This document shows positions 47,751-59,410 of a stretch of DNA of 64,000 nucleotides, in pieces. How positions within the stretch are numbered: the first letter of the stretch is position 1; the number at the start of each line of letters is the position of its first letter. The notes under the pieces are model-generated. The model worked only from the letters and a program-made list of their open reading frames with translations, was not told the DNA's origin and made no database searches. The position numbers and the translations under genes were made by a program. Source of the DNA: Thamnaconus septentrionalis (lineage: Eukaryota; Chordata; Actinopteri; Tetraodontiformes; Monacanthidae); contig CM020505.1 of the NCBI GenBank assembly GCA_009823395.1, forward strand, positions 24,165,129-24,229,128, in the 5' to 3' direction.

Positions 47751-48200
47751 TTAAAGGTCCGGTGTGTAAAATATATTTATATTGGTAAAATCATAGCATA
47801 CTTACGGAAGCATATTGCATTCACTTGGCAAATAAAAAAAAAAAATCTCTGTTTTTCAGTGTCATTATTTCTGTACGAAAAACAGGGCGGAAAAAAAAAT
47901 TGCACGAAAAACAGAAAAGAGGGGGAAAATGACTCAGAAAAACAAAAAATATTAGCACGAAAAACAGAAATAATTAGACTGAAAAACTCATTTTTTTAAT
48001 TTGCCAAGTGAATGCAATACGCGTCCGTACATACTGGCCATAAATACATCAATAAAAGTGTGCATTCACAGTACAATAAAAGTCACTTGGCTTTCCAACC
48101 CTTACAATGCTTCTCATGTGCATCAGAATATACACAGAGCAACAAGGGTCTTGCTGCTAGCCAGCTGCCATCTGCGCCGCCATTAAAATGTAAAAAACAC
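47751..48200 (+). mobile_element. Dispersed repeat, copy 1 (interrupted)
   Basis: Begins TTAAAGGTCCGGTGTGTA and contains AATAAAAGTCACTTGG (about 48075) and TACACAGAGCAACAAGGGTC (48131-48150). The same words, with point differences, occur in the same order at 49548-50090. It resembles a repeat common in teleosts that starts AAAGGTCCAGTGTGTA, recalled from memory. A foldback element (47803-48029) splits it. The ends are approximate. Confidence 0.65.
47803..48029. mobile_element. 227-bp foldback MITE with 6-bp target duplication
   Basis: Termini start TACGGAAGC and end GCGTCCGTA, and are flanked by CATACT on both sides (47797-47802, 48030-48035). TTGCATTCACTTGGCAAAT (47815-47833) pairs with ATTTGCCAAGTGAATGCAA near 47999-48017. 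Further in, 47851-47874 pairs with 47964-47987. Three copies of ACGAAAAACAG fill the centre. Nearly the whole element can fold into one hairpin. It codes for nothing, so it would need a transposase from elsewhere. The superfamily was not identified. Confidence 0.85.
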
Positions 48201-49055
48201 CAAACGTGCTGCTAACGGACTGGAAGTTGAACTGGACCTGGAAGGGCGGCGCTGGGTGAATCTTGCAGAAACACCCTGACTGCCTCGAGTGCCTGAACAT
48301 GACAATGCACATAAATCAAAAGGACAATAAAGCCCTTTCATTTCCTGATGGTGTGTCTGTCATCTCACTGCACATGCAGCAGGTAGACACAGACTTTTTT
48401 AGGAGTATTATTTCAGAGTGTCACTACAGACTTGTCCATCATGACCACATTAACAGCTTTTTCATTGTTTTTGTCTCATCAGCACTTCAGCTGTCCCCAC
48501 TGCCATTTACCTTGTTATGATCACTCATTTCCGAACAAAGGAATCCCACCAGCATGACGGATGATGGGAAGGATGGGAAGGATGGGAAGGACGGGGGGAT
48601 TGGTGAAAATGACAACATGAAAAGGGATTTCTTTTGGCTTTCCCCAACGCTGGGAGAGGAAAGGAAGGTGTCTGGCTGTTGATTTGTTTCCCGTCGCTCT
48701 TTTACAGTTGACAGACAAGAATGAACCAGTGCAGCCACCTAGTGCAGCGAGATGACAAGCTGTGGAGATGAGTGAGTCTGTCTGGGACTCCCTCCTTCCA
48801 TCCCTCCATCCCTCCATCCCTCCATCTCTCCGTCTCTCCCTGCCGCTGAGGATGAAGTGACAGAGCTGCTAAGCAGATGTGCTTCACGCCATCACTCACG
48901 CCGCAGCCCTAAATGACGGCCGTGCGCCTCGCTGCCTGGAACCCAGCAGTCCCTCCATCCCCCACCTCCACCCCCATCGTTTGTTTCCCCTCCTCTGTGC
49001 TTCTGGTGCCGGGGTGTTGTGATGGCGGCGGCCCAGACAGGAGGGCAGACGGTGG
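48201..49055. other. Unique sequence with small tandem repeats
   Basis: GGGAAGGAT repeats about three times at 48561-48596, and an ATCCCTCC run lies at 48789-48826. A weak CTCF-like word occurs at 48730-48748 on the minus strand. No gene was recognised. Confidence 0.5.
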
Positions 49056-49059
49056 CAGA

Positions 49060-49400
49060 GTGAAAGGATGCCGGCCATCTCCGAGGGGATGTTTGCCTTT
49101 TGTAATTCCACCCTTGAAATTTGTGATTACAAACGGGACAACTTTTTTAATTTTCTCTTTTGTCTGGATCCAAGCCGGCTGACAGTCTGGCCCGGCAGCC
49201 GGGCCTTTTAATCAATCACCTAGATAATCAAATGTCACCGGCTATCTGCTCCATGTAATTACTTTTGCAATTAAAAATCAATCTCCAGTCACCCCGTCTA
49301 ATTAGAGGGATGGGCAGATCTTCATCTAGATTGATTTTATAATACATATTGACTTTAAATGCCATAACATTGCTGTATTCCCTCATTTTTATGCGGCGGA
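49060..49400. promoter_or_regulatory. Candidate enhancer with MEIS/PBX sites
   Basis: A MEIS/PREP half-site TGACAG (49180-49185) lies 25 bp before ATCAATCA (49211-49218), which on the minus strand is the canonical PBX-HOX word TGATTGAT. Many TAATTA/AATTA words follow, for example AATTACTTTTGCAATTAA near 49257. The block is repeat-free and AT-rich. This pairing is characteristic of HOX/TALE-responsive enhancers; function is inferred. Confidence 0.5.
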
Positions 49401-49547
49401 GCAGCAAAACAAAATGCCACTGGGTTGCGCGAGGTTGTGGTGACGCTGTAGTGACGCTGCTGGTCAGGAGGGGGAGGCTCTGCTGGCTCGTCTGTAGCGA
49501 CACACACACTGATAGAATGTCCACACACACAGTCAGTGGGGAGACTT

Positions 49548-50090
49548 AAAGGTCCAGTGTGTAGAAATGGCTTGACTTGTGATTTTCAAACATGCAGCCC
49601 ATCGATACATAAATACAAAACTACCCAGAAAATTAAAATATCCTGAAAAGGTTGTTGTATTTCTGCAATTCAACTTAAAAGCTGAATGTGACATATTATA
49701 TAAATCAATATATTTCAAGTTTTTGTTTCTTGATTATTTTTATTTTTACCTTTTGCAATTGGCAGCGTATGCATTTAAAAGTCAATAAATTCAAAAATTC
49801 TGAAAATTAGAACGTTACATAAAGTCAAATCTTGATGAAAATCTTAATCAGCAAAGTTACAACAAGGAACTGCTTGAGATGTCAGTTTGCGTGGAATGGC
49901 TCAATAAAATGTGTTGCTTTCATCTTTTGTGTTAAATTGCCAAAATAAAAAAACTTTCACTTGATATTCTAATTTTCCGGGTAGTTCCTGTACGTGAACG
50001 ACAGTGTATGCTGGCAGTATAATAAAAGTCATTTGGTTTTCCTCCCTTCGTATAGTTTACAATGTACACAGAGCAAGAAGGGTCTTAAAG
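49548..50090 (+). mobile_element. Dispersed repeat, copy 2 (interrupted)
   Basis: Starts TTAAAGGTCCAGTGTGTA (49548-49565) and ends with AATAAAAGTCATTTGG (50020-50035) and TACACAGAGCAAGAAGGGTC (50063-50082), collinear with copy 1 at 47751-48200. A Tc1-like element splits it at 49624-49981. Confidence 0.65.
49624..49981. mobile_element. Tc1/mariner non-autonomous element
   Basis: The left end CCCAGAAAATTAAAATATC and right end GATATTCTAATTTTCCGGG are inverted copies with few mismatches. TA flanks both sides (49622-49623, 49982-49983), the duplication expected of Tc1/mariner. Internal words such as ATATTTCAAG and GAAAATTAGAACGTTACATAAA match, from memory, the ends of a widespread fish Tc1-like family. 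At 358 bp it lacks transposase. Confidence 0.78.
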
Positions 50091-50582
50091 ACCAAGCTCG
50101 CCGTCGACAGACTTCCTGGACTTTAAAGCCGGTGTTGATGCTCCTGCCGCCGGGAGAATGACATCTCCCTCCACTCTAATTGTAACCAAGAGGGAGGTGG
50201 CGAAGCCCTGCTGTCTGGAACAATGCTGACATCTCAACACATGTTAGAGAGGGGACCTCTACCCCCCCCACTCCCTGCGATGAGCAGACATAAACACTCA
50301 GAACTCCACCAGAGACCCAGCGACTGCTTCTTCACGCTCCTCTCTTCCCGGGAACGCCGCCGACAGATGTGTTCATCCGGAGGACGCGGTGGCCGCGGCA
50401 CCGCTGGGGACGGCCGTGTGACGGCCCGAGTGCACGCCGCCCTCCGCCGTCTGTCTCCCTGGCTCTCAGCTCACCCCCGCTGCCGGGGAGGGGGGCACTG
50501 ACAGCTCCAATAATGAAGCTTTCCAACGCAGGCTTATTTAGACACGCATTTCCCAGCGCATTGGTGTGAAAACACACACAGA
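50091..50582. other. Unique sequence, CpG-rich core
   Basis: A CpG-rich stretch at about 50350-50480 (GACGCGGTGGCCGCGGCACC) could be a small CpG island. No gene was recognised. Confidence 0.45.
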
Positions 50583-50592
50583 TGCATGCATG

Positions 50593-50634
<42 letters not shown>

Positions 50635-50649
50635 GACAGACAGACAGAC
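50583..50649 (+). repeat. Alternating ATGC/CG/CA plus (GACA)n, Z-DNA-prone
   Basis: ATGCATGCATGCGCGCGC leads into (CA)n to 50630 and then (GACA)n to 50649. Strictly alternating purine-pyrimidine sequence, especially the CG part, favours left-handed Z-DNA. Confidence 0.93.
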
Positions 50650-51502
<853 letters not shown>

Positions 51503-51503
<1 letters not shown>

Positions 51504-52400
51504 GTTGATTGTAAGGTACTTTTGAGTGATCACCTTGGCTATAATAGATGGCCCCGGCTGTATGATGTCCGTGGGTGATTAATTCTGTCCATCAGACACG
51601 TGATGAGCAGTGTCCCTCGTCCCCTTGGCTGATGATAATAGAGCTCCACAGTCTGTAGTTCCCATCCAATCTGCTGCAGTGATTAAAGTAGAGATCAAAA
51701 CTCCTCCCAGGCCGCAGGAAGCGGCCGGGATGGGCCGAGACCCAGGCTGGATTTAAAGGGAACATCACACACACGCTTTGGCTGAGCTGCACCTTTTCTA
51801 TCACACAACTCAAAGAGTAAACAAAGGCCATGTATCTCGCAAGCGCTGCCGGCCCCTCAGGGGCCACGGAGGGGTCTGATTGGCTGGTGTTGCCCTGCTG
51901 CTGCCTGGGTCTTTTCCCAGTGAGACCAGTAATAAGGGTAGCACTTATCATGTGTTGCCTCCAGCCACCATGCAGCACCTCCACCTCCACCTCCACCTCC
52001 ACCGCAGCAGCAGCAGCAGCAGCAGAGGAGAGGAGAGCAGGGCCCACCACAGTCGAGAAGTAATTAATCACCATGGAGTGGGAACTGTCAAATCCCCAGG
52101 TCTTTTCAACTGATAATGCTGCCCAGCACAATTTAGCTTGATGGAGATGAGATCCCCCGACTCCCCCGACCCCCCTTCTCCACCTCTGGCAAGAAAGAAG
52201 CAAATAAAGTCGTGGGGGAGGAGGAGGGCAGTGGGAGACCTGGAGGTCGAGGCAGCAAATATATCTTTTGAACAACAGCGGCCGCTGGTGTATTCAATGA
52301 TTACATTGCTCCTCTTAAAGCTGACGTCCTTATCAAGTCTAAGTGTCCCGATCAATAGGTTTCCTCTCCGGCATTCCTGAAATAGCTCACACATCAACTC
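51503..52400. promoter_or_regulatory. Unique sequence with candidate regulatory part
   Basis: A (CCACCT)n run (51977-52003) continues as (CAG)n (52004-52024). From 52080 to 52400 the sequence is repeat-poor with ATTCAATGATTACATTGC and similar words. No exon was recognised. Confidence 0.33.
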
Positions 52401-52659
52401 CTGCTAGCCTGCCAGCCCACACCTTCTCCCTCTCCCTCTCCCTCTCTCTCTCTCTCGCTCTTCGCTGCTCCAGCACCGTCTTTTATTAAAGCTTGATCTT
52501 TCACATTCTCAGTCAGTCAGTCAGTCAGTCAGACAGACAGTCAGACAGTCAGTCAGTCAGACACAGGAACACGTCAAGGTTTGTTCTGATGGAAAATGTA
52601 AGCTGAATGCCATGCAGTAAAGACATGCAGATGGCCAGGTCACTATAGGCATAATGCTG

Positions 52660-52662
<3 letters not shown>
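52401..52662. repeat. CTCCCT, CT and CAGT runs
   Basis: A CTCCCT/CT run at 52427-52456 and a (CAGT)n / CAGA mixed tetranucleotide run at 52511-52560. Confidence 0.9.
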
Positions 52663-52748
<86 letters not shown>

Positions 52749-52749
52749 T
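52663..52749 (+). repeat. (CA)n joined to (TA)n
   Basis: About 30 CA units (52663-52724) switch directly to TA (52725-52749). Confidence 0.97.
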
Positions 52750-53690
52750 ATTTATTTTTTTCATGACATTTCATTAGCATGAAACTTGGACCCGTGAGTT
52801 CATGGTAAAAAGCTCACATTAAAAAAAATAAATAAATAAAACATAAAACTAAATCACAAAAAAAAAAAAATACCAAAAAAATGGGACAATCTGACTTGCA
52901 GTTTGTCATCCTCTTATAAAAATGGCAAAACTCAATTTTTACATTTTTTTTTTCCAAAAACACAAAAAAACCTGAACCAAATCATTCCGAGAAGGTTATT
53001 AGAAAAAGGTTTCCATCCAAAAAATGGCCGAGGCTCTTCCTTCACTACTACTGTTACTACTTTCATGCACTTGGATCTGGCAGAATGCATGTGGGATATA
53101 GAATTACTTCAAAATAGTGTGTTGGACTTTGATACGCATCCCTTGTGTGTTTTGGCCTTAGCGCCGTCATTCCAGTGGTCAAAGTGCTCGCTGAGAGCCA
53201 GAGGTCATGACCTCCCATGATGTGTTTTGAGGACGCGAGACGGAAGCGCTAAGCGCCGGCGTTTGCCTGCGCAGGGACTGTTGGAAGCGCCGAGCTGCCG
53301 CACAAAGCCAGACGGCGGAGGAATGTTTCCCTTCGCTCTTTGAAAAGAACTTTTCCCAGCAGGTTTATTAGCGGCGCTGGATGTCAGGAAGGAACGAACG
53401 CGACGGCTCTTCACAATCCAGACTCGATAAGTGAAGAGAGGCGGCCGCAAATAGAGGGAAGAGCTGCCAACTAGTGGAGGCAGAGATGAAAGAGAGACAG
53501 CTGAGCCCAGCAGCGTCTGCTGCTTATCGGGTGGGGGGTGTCCGTGTCAGACCTGCACTGCTCCAAGTGGCCTGCGCTGTGTGAAAAGTTCACCCTCCTC
53601 CACTGCTTTGTCCCTCCTTGCCGTGTTTTCTTTATCCTCTCTCTGGCCAATACATCTGTAAGTCGATAACGCGCTCGTGAGTCACTCGCT
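52750..53690. other. Unique sequence with A-rich tracts
   Basis: Poly-A patches lie near 52820-52875 and a T/A-rich stretch near 52940. No gene was recognised. Confidence 0.45.
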
Positions 53691-54570
53691 CTATTTGTGA
53701 GTGAACACAGGCAGAAAATACATTCCCACATGTCTCAAATATGAGCACATGAGTCACGCCACTATCAATCTCCCCGGCACAATTGACCTGCGGGAAAGAT
53801 AAAGAGAGTAGAATAGAGTGTGTGCCGGTGATGTAATAACTGATAGAAAGGCTTTTGCAAATGTGTGAAACAACCTTTGTGACAACTATTTGTTGAAAGA
53901 AAACCACCGTGGCCGCCAGCTGTAAATGTCCACTTGTTCAACAGCTGATCTGCATAAACAAGCTGGACGTCAGCCAATGGTAGCGTTGGCCTGACACGTC
54001 ACTGCATTCCTGCACTGTCTGGCCGCTCGGACTCACAGGATTGCAGCCATTGTGGAACCTTGGTATCTCCGACGTTGGAGCAGTTCCTGCTCCTTCCTCC
54101 GCTCGGCGGCAGATCAGATCGAGGCTGACGCTATTTTATTTTATTTTTTTTCTTCTACCTTTTTGTCCTGACTCCACAATCTGTGAAGGCGGAACATTTG
54201 CCATTGGAGAACAGCTTTCCTTTTTATTGCTGTGACATATAGTCAATACTCAATATAGTTCTCGACACCCCGAGGCACAATAGCAGTCACTTGTGTATAA
54301 AGAGTGTCAGCGAGTTATTTTGACCCCCTACTGTAATCATGACCTTTCCAATAACACCACTCCCCCGCAGAGTCTGGTTCCCTAAAGGCTCTTCCTGCTA
54401 AGGGGCTAAACTGCATTAGCCCAGCCAGCATTCACAGCTCAGCAGCTTCTAAACAAGCCACCGTCGACACGCACCACAGTGCACGTCCACGCTTGTATGG
54501 ATGCGGTGGGCAAGGACAAATGCTCGAACGCTGCACACGCACACGCATACACATACACACACATTAACAA
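53691..54570. promoter_or_regulatory. Candidate regulatory sequence
   Basis: Repeat-poor unique sequence, AT-moderate, with a CACATGAGTCACGCC AP-1-like word near 53747. There is no frame structure. Weak candidate. Confidence 0.28.
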
Positions 54571-55260
54571 GGCTCGCATATTTAGCTCAAGGGAACAGAA
54601 CATGTAAGCAGTGATATCATGCATAACTGAAAGGGAAAATGATATGGCATGCATTTCATTCTTTTGTAAGATTGCGTCCCCAGGTCATTGACTAAATAAT
54701 TAGGCGATTGAAGTGACAGATTAAAGGCAGATTGGAAGTGACTGTGAAAGCAGGATAATGTTTCCCTAATCAGCTCGGTTGGAGAAATGCAGATTGTGAA
54801 ATTTTCCAGCGACTTCCTTACTTCCTTAGAAAAATGCATTTCACTTCTGATTAGGGGTGATTAGTGTGCTGGCGGGGGCCGGGGGGGGGGGGCAGGGCCT
54901 CGCGCTCCCAGCTTTCTGGGGCCGCAGAGAAAGAGTCGGGAGGGGCGCTGGGCCATAGGTGCACTGCCAGCATGCATAAGCAGAGAGGAAAGCCCCGGAG
55001 AATGGCTGGAAATGATGGAGCTGGAAAGAGTTAGAGCAAATACACAAAAATGCACTGTCCTCCCGAATCAAAGAGGATGATTTAAGGGAAGATAAGCTTT
55101 TGAAGGAAGAGGAGATCGCATTAAAGTCCTGTCCCATAAGGCAGGAAATGGCAAAGGGGAGCTGCGCTCATCGCGGCCATTCAACCGCCGGATTATTTAT
55201 TCCGCAGGACGTAGCGAAAAATGCGGCCGAGTTTTAAACCGGCGGTAAAAGTCACAAAGT
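54571..55260. promoter_or_regulatory. Candidate conserved non-coding block
   Basis: Unique AT-rich segments contain GACTAAATAATTAGGCG near 54690, CTAATCAGCTCGG near 54767 and CGGATTATTTATTCC near 55190. A G run (54879-54892) separates the two halves. Enhancer-like in composition. Confidence 0.42.
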
Positions 55261-57205
55261 TGACGCATCCCCTGCCGTGCCAAGGTAATGGCTCTGGGGC
55301 AGCAGCGCCGCTCAAACGCGGAACAGATGTAAAGCAGAAAGAACAACGTGATCAAAGCCGCGGCACTCAAGACGGTTACGCCAACAAATGATGATGAATT
55401 GCTCTCTGCTGAATTGTAAGCTGTGCAGAAATGTAGCGAAGAGGTTGCGGCGGCTCCGAGGGAGAGGACGGCGGCGCGGCGGCGAGCGAAAAAACACTGT
55501 CGCAACTCATCGGCGATGATCCTGTGCAGAAGGCCCGGGTGCCATTTAGATGGTCCAGCAGGAATCACAGTTTGGACAATGTGTAATTGATTCCCCCCAA
55601 AGGCCAGGAGAGCACAGTGAGTGATCCAGGCACAGCCTCTCGCCCGCTCACCACTCTGCTGCTCCTCTCCCAGGCTCGTGGCTGCAACTGCATGACATCA
55701 TCAGCGAGCACACATTTTTACTTTTATCTCTGGGAGATATATTATCCGTGTGTTGGCCTCCGCTGGAGCAGATCAAAGGCAGGCACTCTGTTCAGGCACC
55801 ACGTTAAAGTGAAACATGATTTCACTACAGAAAAATAATCTGTTTATTTCAGGGAGATTCCGCTCTATGCCTGGCGCGCACACAAACGCACAATCCAACC
55901 GGACTCGCACAACTTTTCCAACAAATGCCGCCGTCGCTGATGTGTTCCAGGTGATGAAAGGAGATGGAAAGCGAGGCAGCGTCTGCTTTCAATCATCCAC
56001 GAGGACTGTTGGTGCCCTCATATCACCATCATGTTCATCAGTGGGACACATTGGGAAAGACTCGTGCACCTGTCATTTCTTCTCAGCAATTAACCTCACG
56101 GCAGAAAAACCCTCCGCATCGACGCATCACGCAACACACACACACACACACACACACACGCAAAGAACAAACATCCACATCCTCTGGTGGTTGGCGACCG
56201 TCTGTCCAGGATGATCAGTGACTGGCAAGAGGCGTCACGCTCGGAGGCAAAGCAGACAGAGAGACACATGTTTGCACACTCCAGAATCCAGTGTGACCGC
56301 AGTGCACCTCTGGGCTGGGGGGGTATTATGGGGCCTGACAGCAGGGTGGCGCTGTGATAATTTGATGTGAACTGGCTTGATAAATCACCGTGTTGTTACC
56401 TCGGCTTTAGTATCTGTTTATGTCTCTACAAATTGAAACCCTGCTGGCACGAGGCTCACACGGAGCCACACTCTGGCCCCCCCGACGATTAGTTCAAGGT
56501 GGGAGAGTTTAGATGCCTGGGCCCCCATTGGCCATCTCCCTCTTGCTGTTTTGTCTCTTCCCGCTGAGGGAGAGAGCGGCGGACATGTGTAAGCAATAAA
56601 GCTAAAGGTCTGCCTTCCACCTCAGCCCCAGTCAAAGGAATGCAGAACCAAACTATAAAATAATAATGGGCACTGGGGCAGGGAAGAGCCTGGGGAGGGC
56701 AGAGGGGAGGGAGGGGGCAGGGGGGAGGGGGGGCATCAGACACATCTGCAAAAGAGGTGGGAGGCAGGGGGGCAGGGGGGAAGGGGGGGGGGGTGATCAG
56801 TTTGGGTGGGGTCCTGCAGCAGAGCCCTCCCCTGACCCCTGGACGTGCTGTTAAAGGCAGAGCGTAGCGAGCAGCCCAGGCTGGCACCACATCAAAAGGC
56901 TGACAGATGAAGGGCAAAGGTCAGCTTGACCTGGGCGCTAAGCTGCTGCTAAGCCTCTTAAAGCCAATAGGAGAGCAGAGCGGTAACAGGGAGCAGGCTG
57001 AGGAGGAAGGAAGGGAGTAAGTGAGACCGAGAATAAGGAATATCACTCACAGTACCCCCCCCCCCCCCACCTCCCCCACCCCCCACCTCCTGTGTGATAA
57101 TCAAAGCAACGATAAAAAGCCAGTCGTGTAGACAGTAAGCACAGCAGCGCACAAGTCAAGAGAGATAACATTTAGTGCCTCGTGCGCAAATGTTGCACGA
57201 GGGCC
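55261..57205. other. Unique sequence with CA and G/C runs
   Basis: A (CA)n run lies at 56133-56159. G-rich stretches at 56695-56795 and a C run at 57055-57069 could form quadruplexes on the G strand. No exon was recognised. Confidence 0.5.
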
Positions 57206-57209
57206 GCGC

Positions 57210-57470
57210 TTCATCTGAAGCTAATAAACCAACATCCCCAAAGCCTGTTTAAAGCAGCAGCTCATAATCACCCAAAATAAACTACAATCAGGACAAGGCG
57301 GCAGACAGGTGGAGTCCTCAGGCATTTATCAGCTTTAAATATTTTCCCTCAGAAGCCTCCAACTTATCAGGAGCTTGTCAACACGCTGACACCATTCTTT
57401 CAAATCAAACGCTAATGCACTGATCTGAGCACGCGGCGCCACGATCTGTTCGCCGAATCTGAGGCTTGAT
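57210..57470. promoter_or_regulatory. Candidate regulatory block
   Basis: Repeat-poor sequence with AGCTTTAAATATTTTCCC near 57330, CTCATAATCACCC near 57262 and TTCAAATCAAACGC near 57399. Weak to moderate enhancer candidate. Confidence 0.33.
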
Positions 57471-57479
57471 CAAAAGGTT

Positions 57480-58560
57480 TGCTACATCCAGTTCAGTGCG
57501 TACCTCGGCAAATAAGTGGGGAATCGTCACAAGTGCTCTCATAACAAGGATACAAACACAGTGGAGCCGCTTGCAACCAGAGGAGCGGTGACAAAGCACG
57601 ACAACAGGAGGAGAAGAAGAAGAAGAGCTGGGGGGGGCAGCAATGAAGGGAAGATGAAAAAGAGTTGGAAAAAAGAAAGAGTTGAAGTTAAAAGTTTGAA
57701 AAAGTCCAAGTGATCTTTGAAAATGAAGTGGACGTGTCCCACAATGCAACAGGACAGGAAGTCCCTGCTGTGAGGAGAGGGCTCCCTTCTGGACCACGTT
57801 AAGGGACTGCGTGGAATTAATAGTGACGTCATGTTGCTGGGTCAACAAACACAAGTTGATTGATGAAGACAAACAATCAGGATGAGCGACGTGTTTACTT
57901 TTCCCCCTCTGAGGGGGAGGGCGGAGACTTCCAGCAAGTCTCCCAGCAGCTTGCTTCACACTGAGTGTGACGACCGTCGCTTCAACCGTACCACTGGCTT
58001 TTCCTTTCTTCTTGGAAAATGACTGGTCAAAGAAAAGAAAAACTTCCACTGTGACGTCATGAAAAAGATGACTTGAAGATTGAAGGCAGCAGCGTGCAGA
58101 GGTTGCAGCAGCAGCAGCAGCAGCGCCGCCACAGTGGCCCGATGGGGCAAAATGGGAGTGAAGGTCCCGCACTTGACTCGATGCTGTCCATCGGCAAATT
58201 GACGCCGCCACGGTTTTGCACGTGCCGAACTGCGGCGCCATCTGCCAGCAGGCAGAGCAGGGAGTGGGCGGGCCGCAGCGCAGCGGCTCAGACGCACGGC
58301 TCAAGATGGCAGCGCGTCTGCAAACACCCGGCGCCCAGGACGCAGCAGCGCAAATGTGGAAGCAATTTAGGTGTGACACGGTGGCACCAGCATTTGCGCG
58401 TTCGGGAAGCGCGCCAGCGGAGCCCGGGCCAAGCGGAAGATTGGCCGTATGGCCGTCTTACCGAGGCTTTGTAAGCGACAACAATTGATAATTCAAAGGC
58501 TGCCGGAGACGAGGAGGAGCTGGCGGCAAGGCGGCGATATAGGATGGCAGCGGGGTAAAA
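57480..58560. promoter_or_regulatory. CRE/YY1/GC-box region overlapping a long minus-strand open frame
   Basis: Two perfect CREs (TGACGTCA at 57824-57831 and 58052-58059), a GC box (58266-58271), a YY1 site AAGATGGCAGC (58303-58313) and a T-box half-site AGGTGTGA (58369-58376) lie in sequence that is CpG-rich from about 58190. A 324-codon open frame (57405-58379, -) spans most of it but has no recognised domain and includes a CAG-derived alanine run. Promoter or enhancer is the likelier reading. Confidence 0.35.
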
Positions 58561-59410
58561 TTCTCAATTTATGTTCTTGTCCACATGCTGGTATGGAGGA
58601 GATCACTCATCTGTTCCCAGAGGCATAAGATGTTTTCAGTGGCAGTTTCATGGACAAATAACAAAGATCCAACATCAGATGAAGGCGTTTGGCTCTTCGG
58701 AACAGAGTGGGAAGCCCAGTGCAGCGCGAGGCTGTCCTTCACTAACGGAACCATTCTCCACACTTGGCACTGACATAAAAGCAGCTTCTACTCCACTGAA
58801 GTGCTCAGACATACATAGACACAAAGACACACACACACACATGCACGAGCGCGCGCACACGCCCAACACACAAAACGCAGGAAGTATGTCTGTCACGGAC
58901 ATACAGGGGAGACAGGCGGCGAAAACAACTCTCTGTCGAAGGGAATAAGAAAAACAAGAGTTGAAAGAGGCTCTGCAGAGGAGACGGGAGAGTGAGACAA
59001 AGGCTGCCGCTCCGTCAAAACTCATCAGTGTGCAGAGGGGTACGAGCGGCCCGTCGCCGTCCTCCCGATCGGCAGGCGGGACCAGAGCCGGCCCAGGAGG
59101 AGAAGGTTCCTCTGGCAGGTCGCTGGGGGCGGAGGCGGAGCTCCTGGAGCTGTCCACCAGGCCTGACAGGTGTAAACACACTAATAAAACAAACTCTGCG
59201 CTGCAAACGAGCAGCAACTGTGGAAAAAAAAGAGGTGTTTAAGTCGTATTTATGAGCTCCACCGCCCAAAGACTTTGTAGGTTTTGCTAAAGAGAACCAG
59301 ACAGAAGTGAAAACGCCGGTGGGAAGCCAGGCGGCGGCGGCCAGGTTCACCCCCACACGCCTGCAGGCTGCTCTGCACAAGAGAACATAAAAGGGCTTAT
59401 TAATAGCCCT
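58561..59410. other. Unique sequence with a short CA run
   Basis: A short CA run joined to GCGCGC lies near 58830-58860. No gene was recognised. Confidence 0.45.

Noticed and set aside
51592..52275. 227-codon minus-strand frame
   Set aside because: Includes the CCACCT and CAG runs as Glu-Val and Ala repeats; no domain.
56330..56355. CTCF-like CAGGGTGGCGCT
   Set aside because: One base too long between the core elements compared with the consensus.
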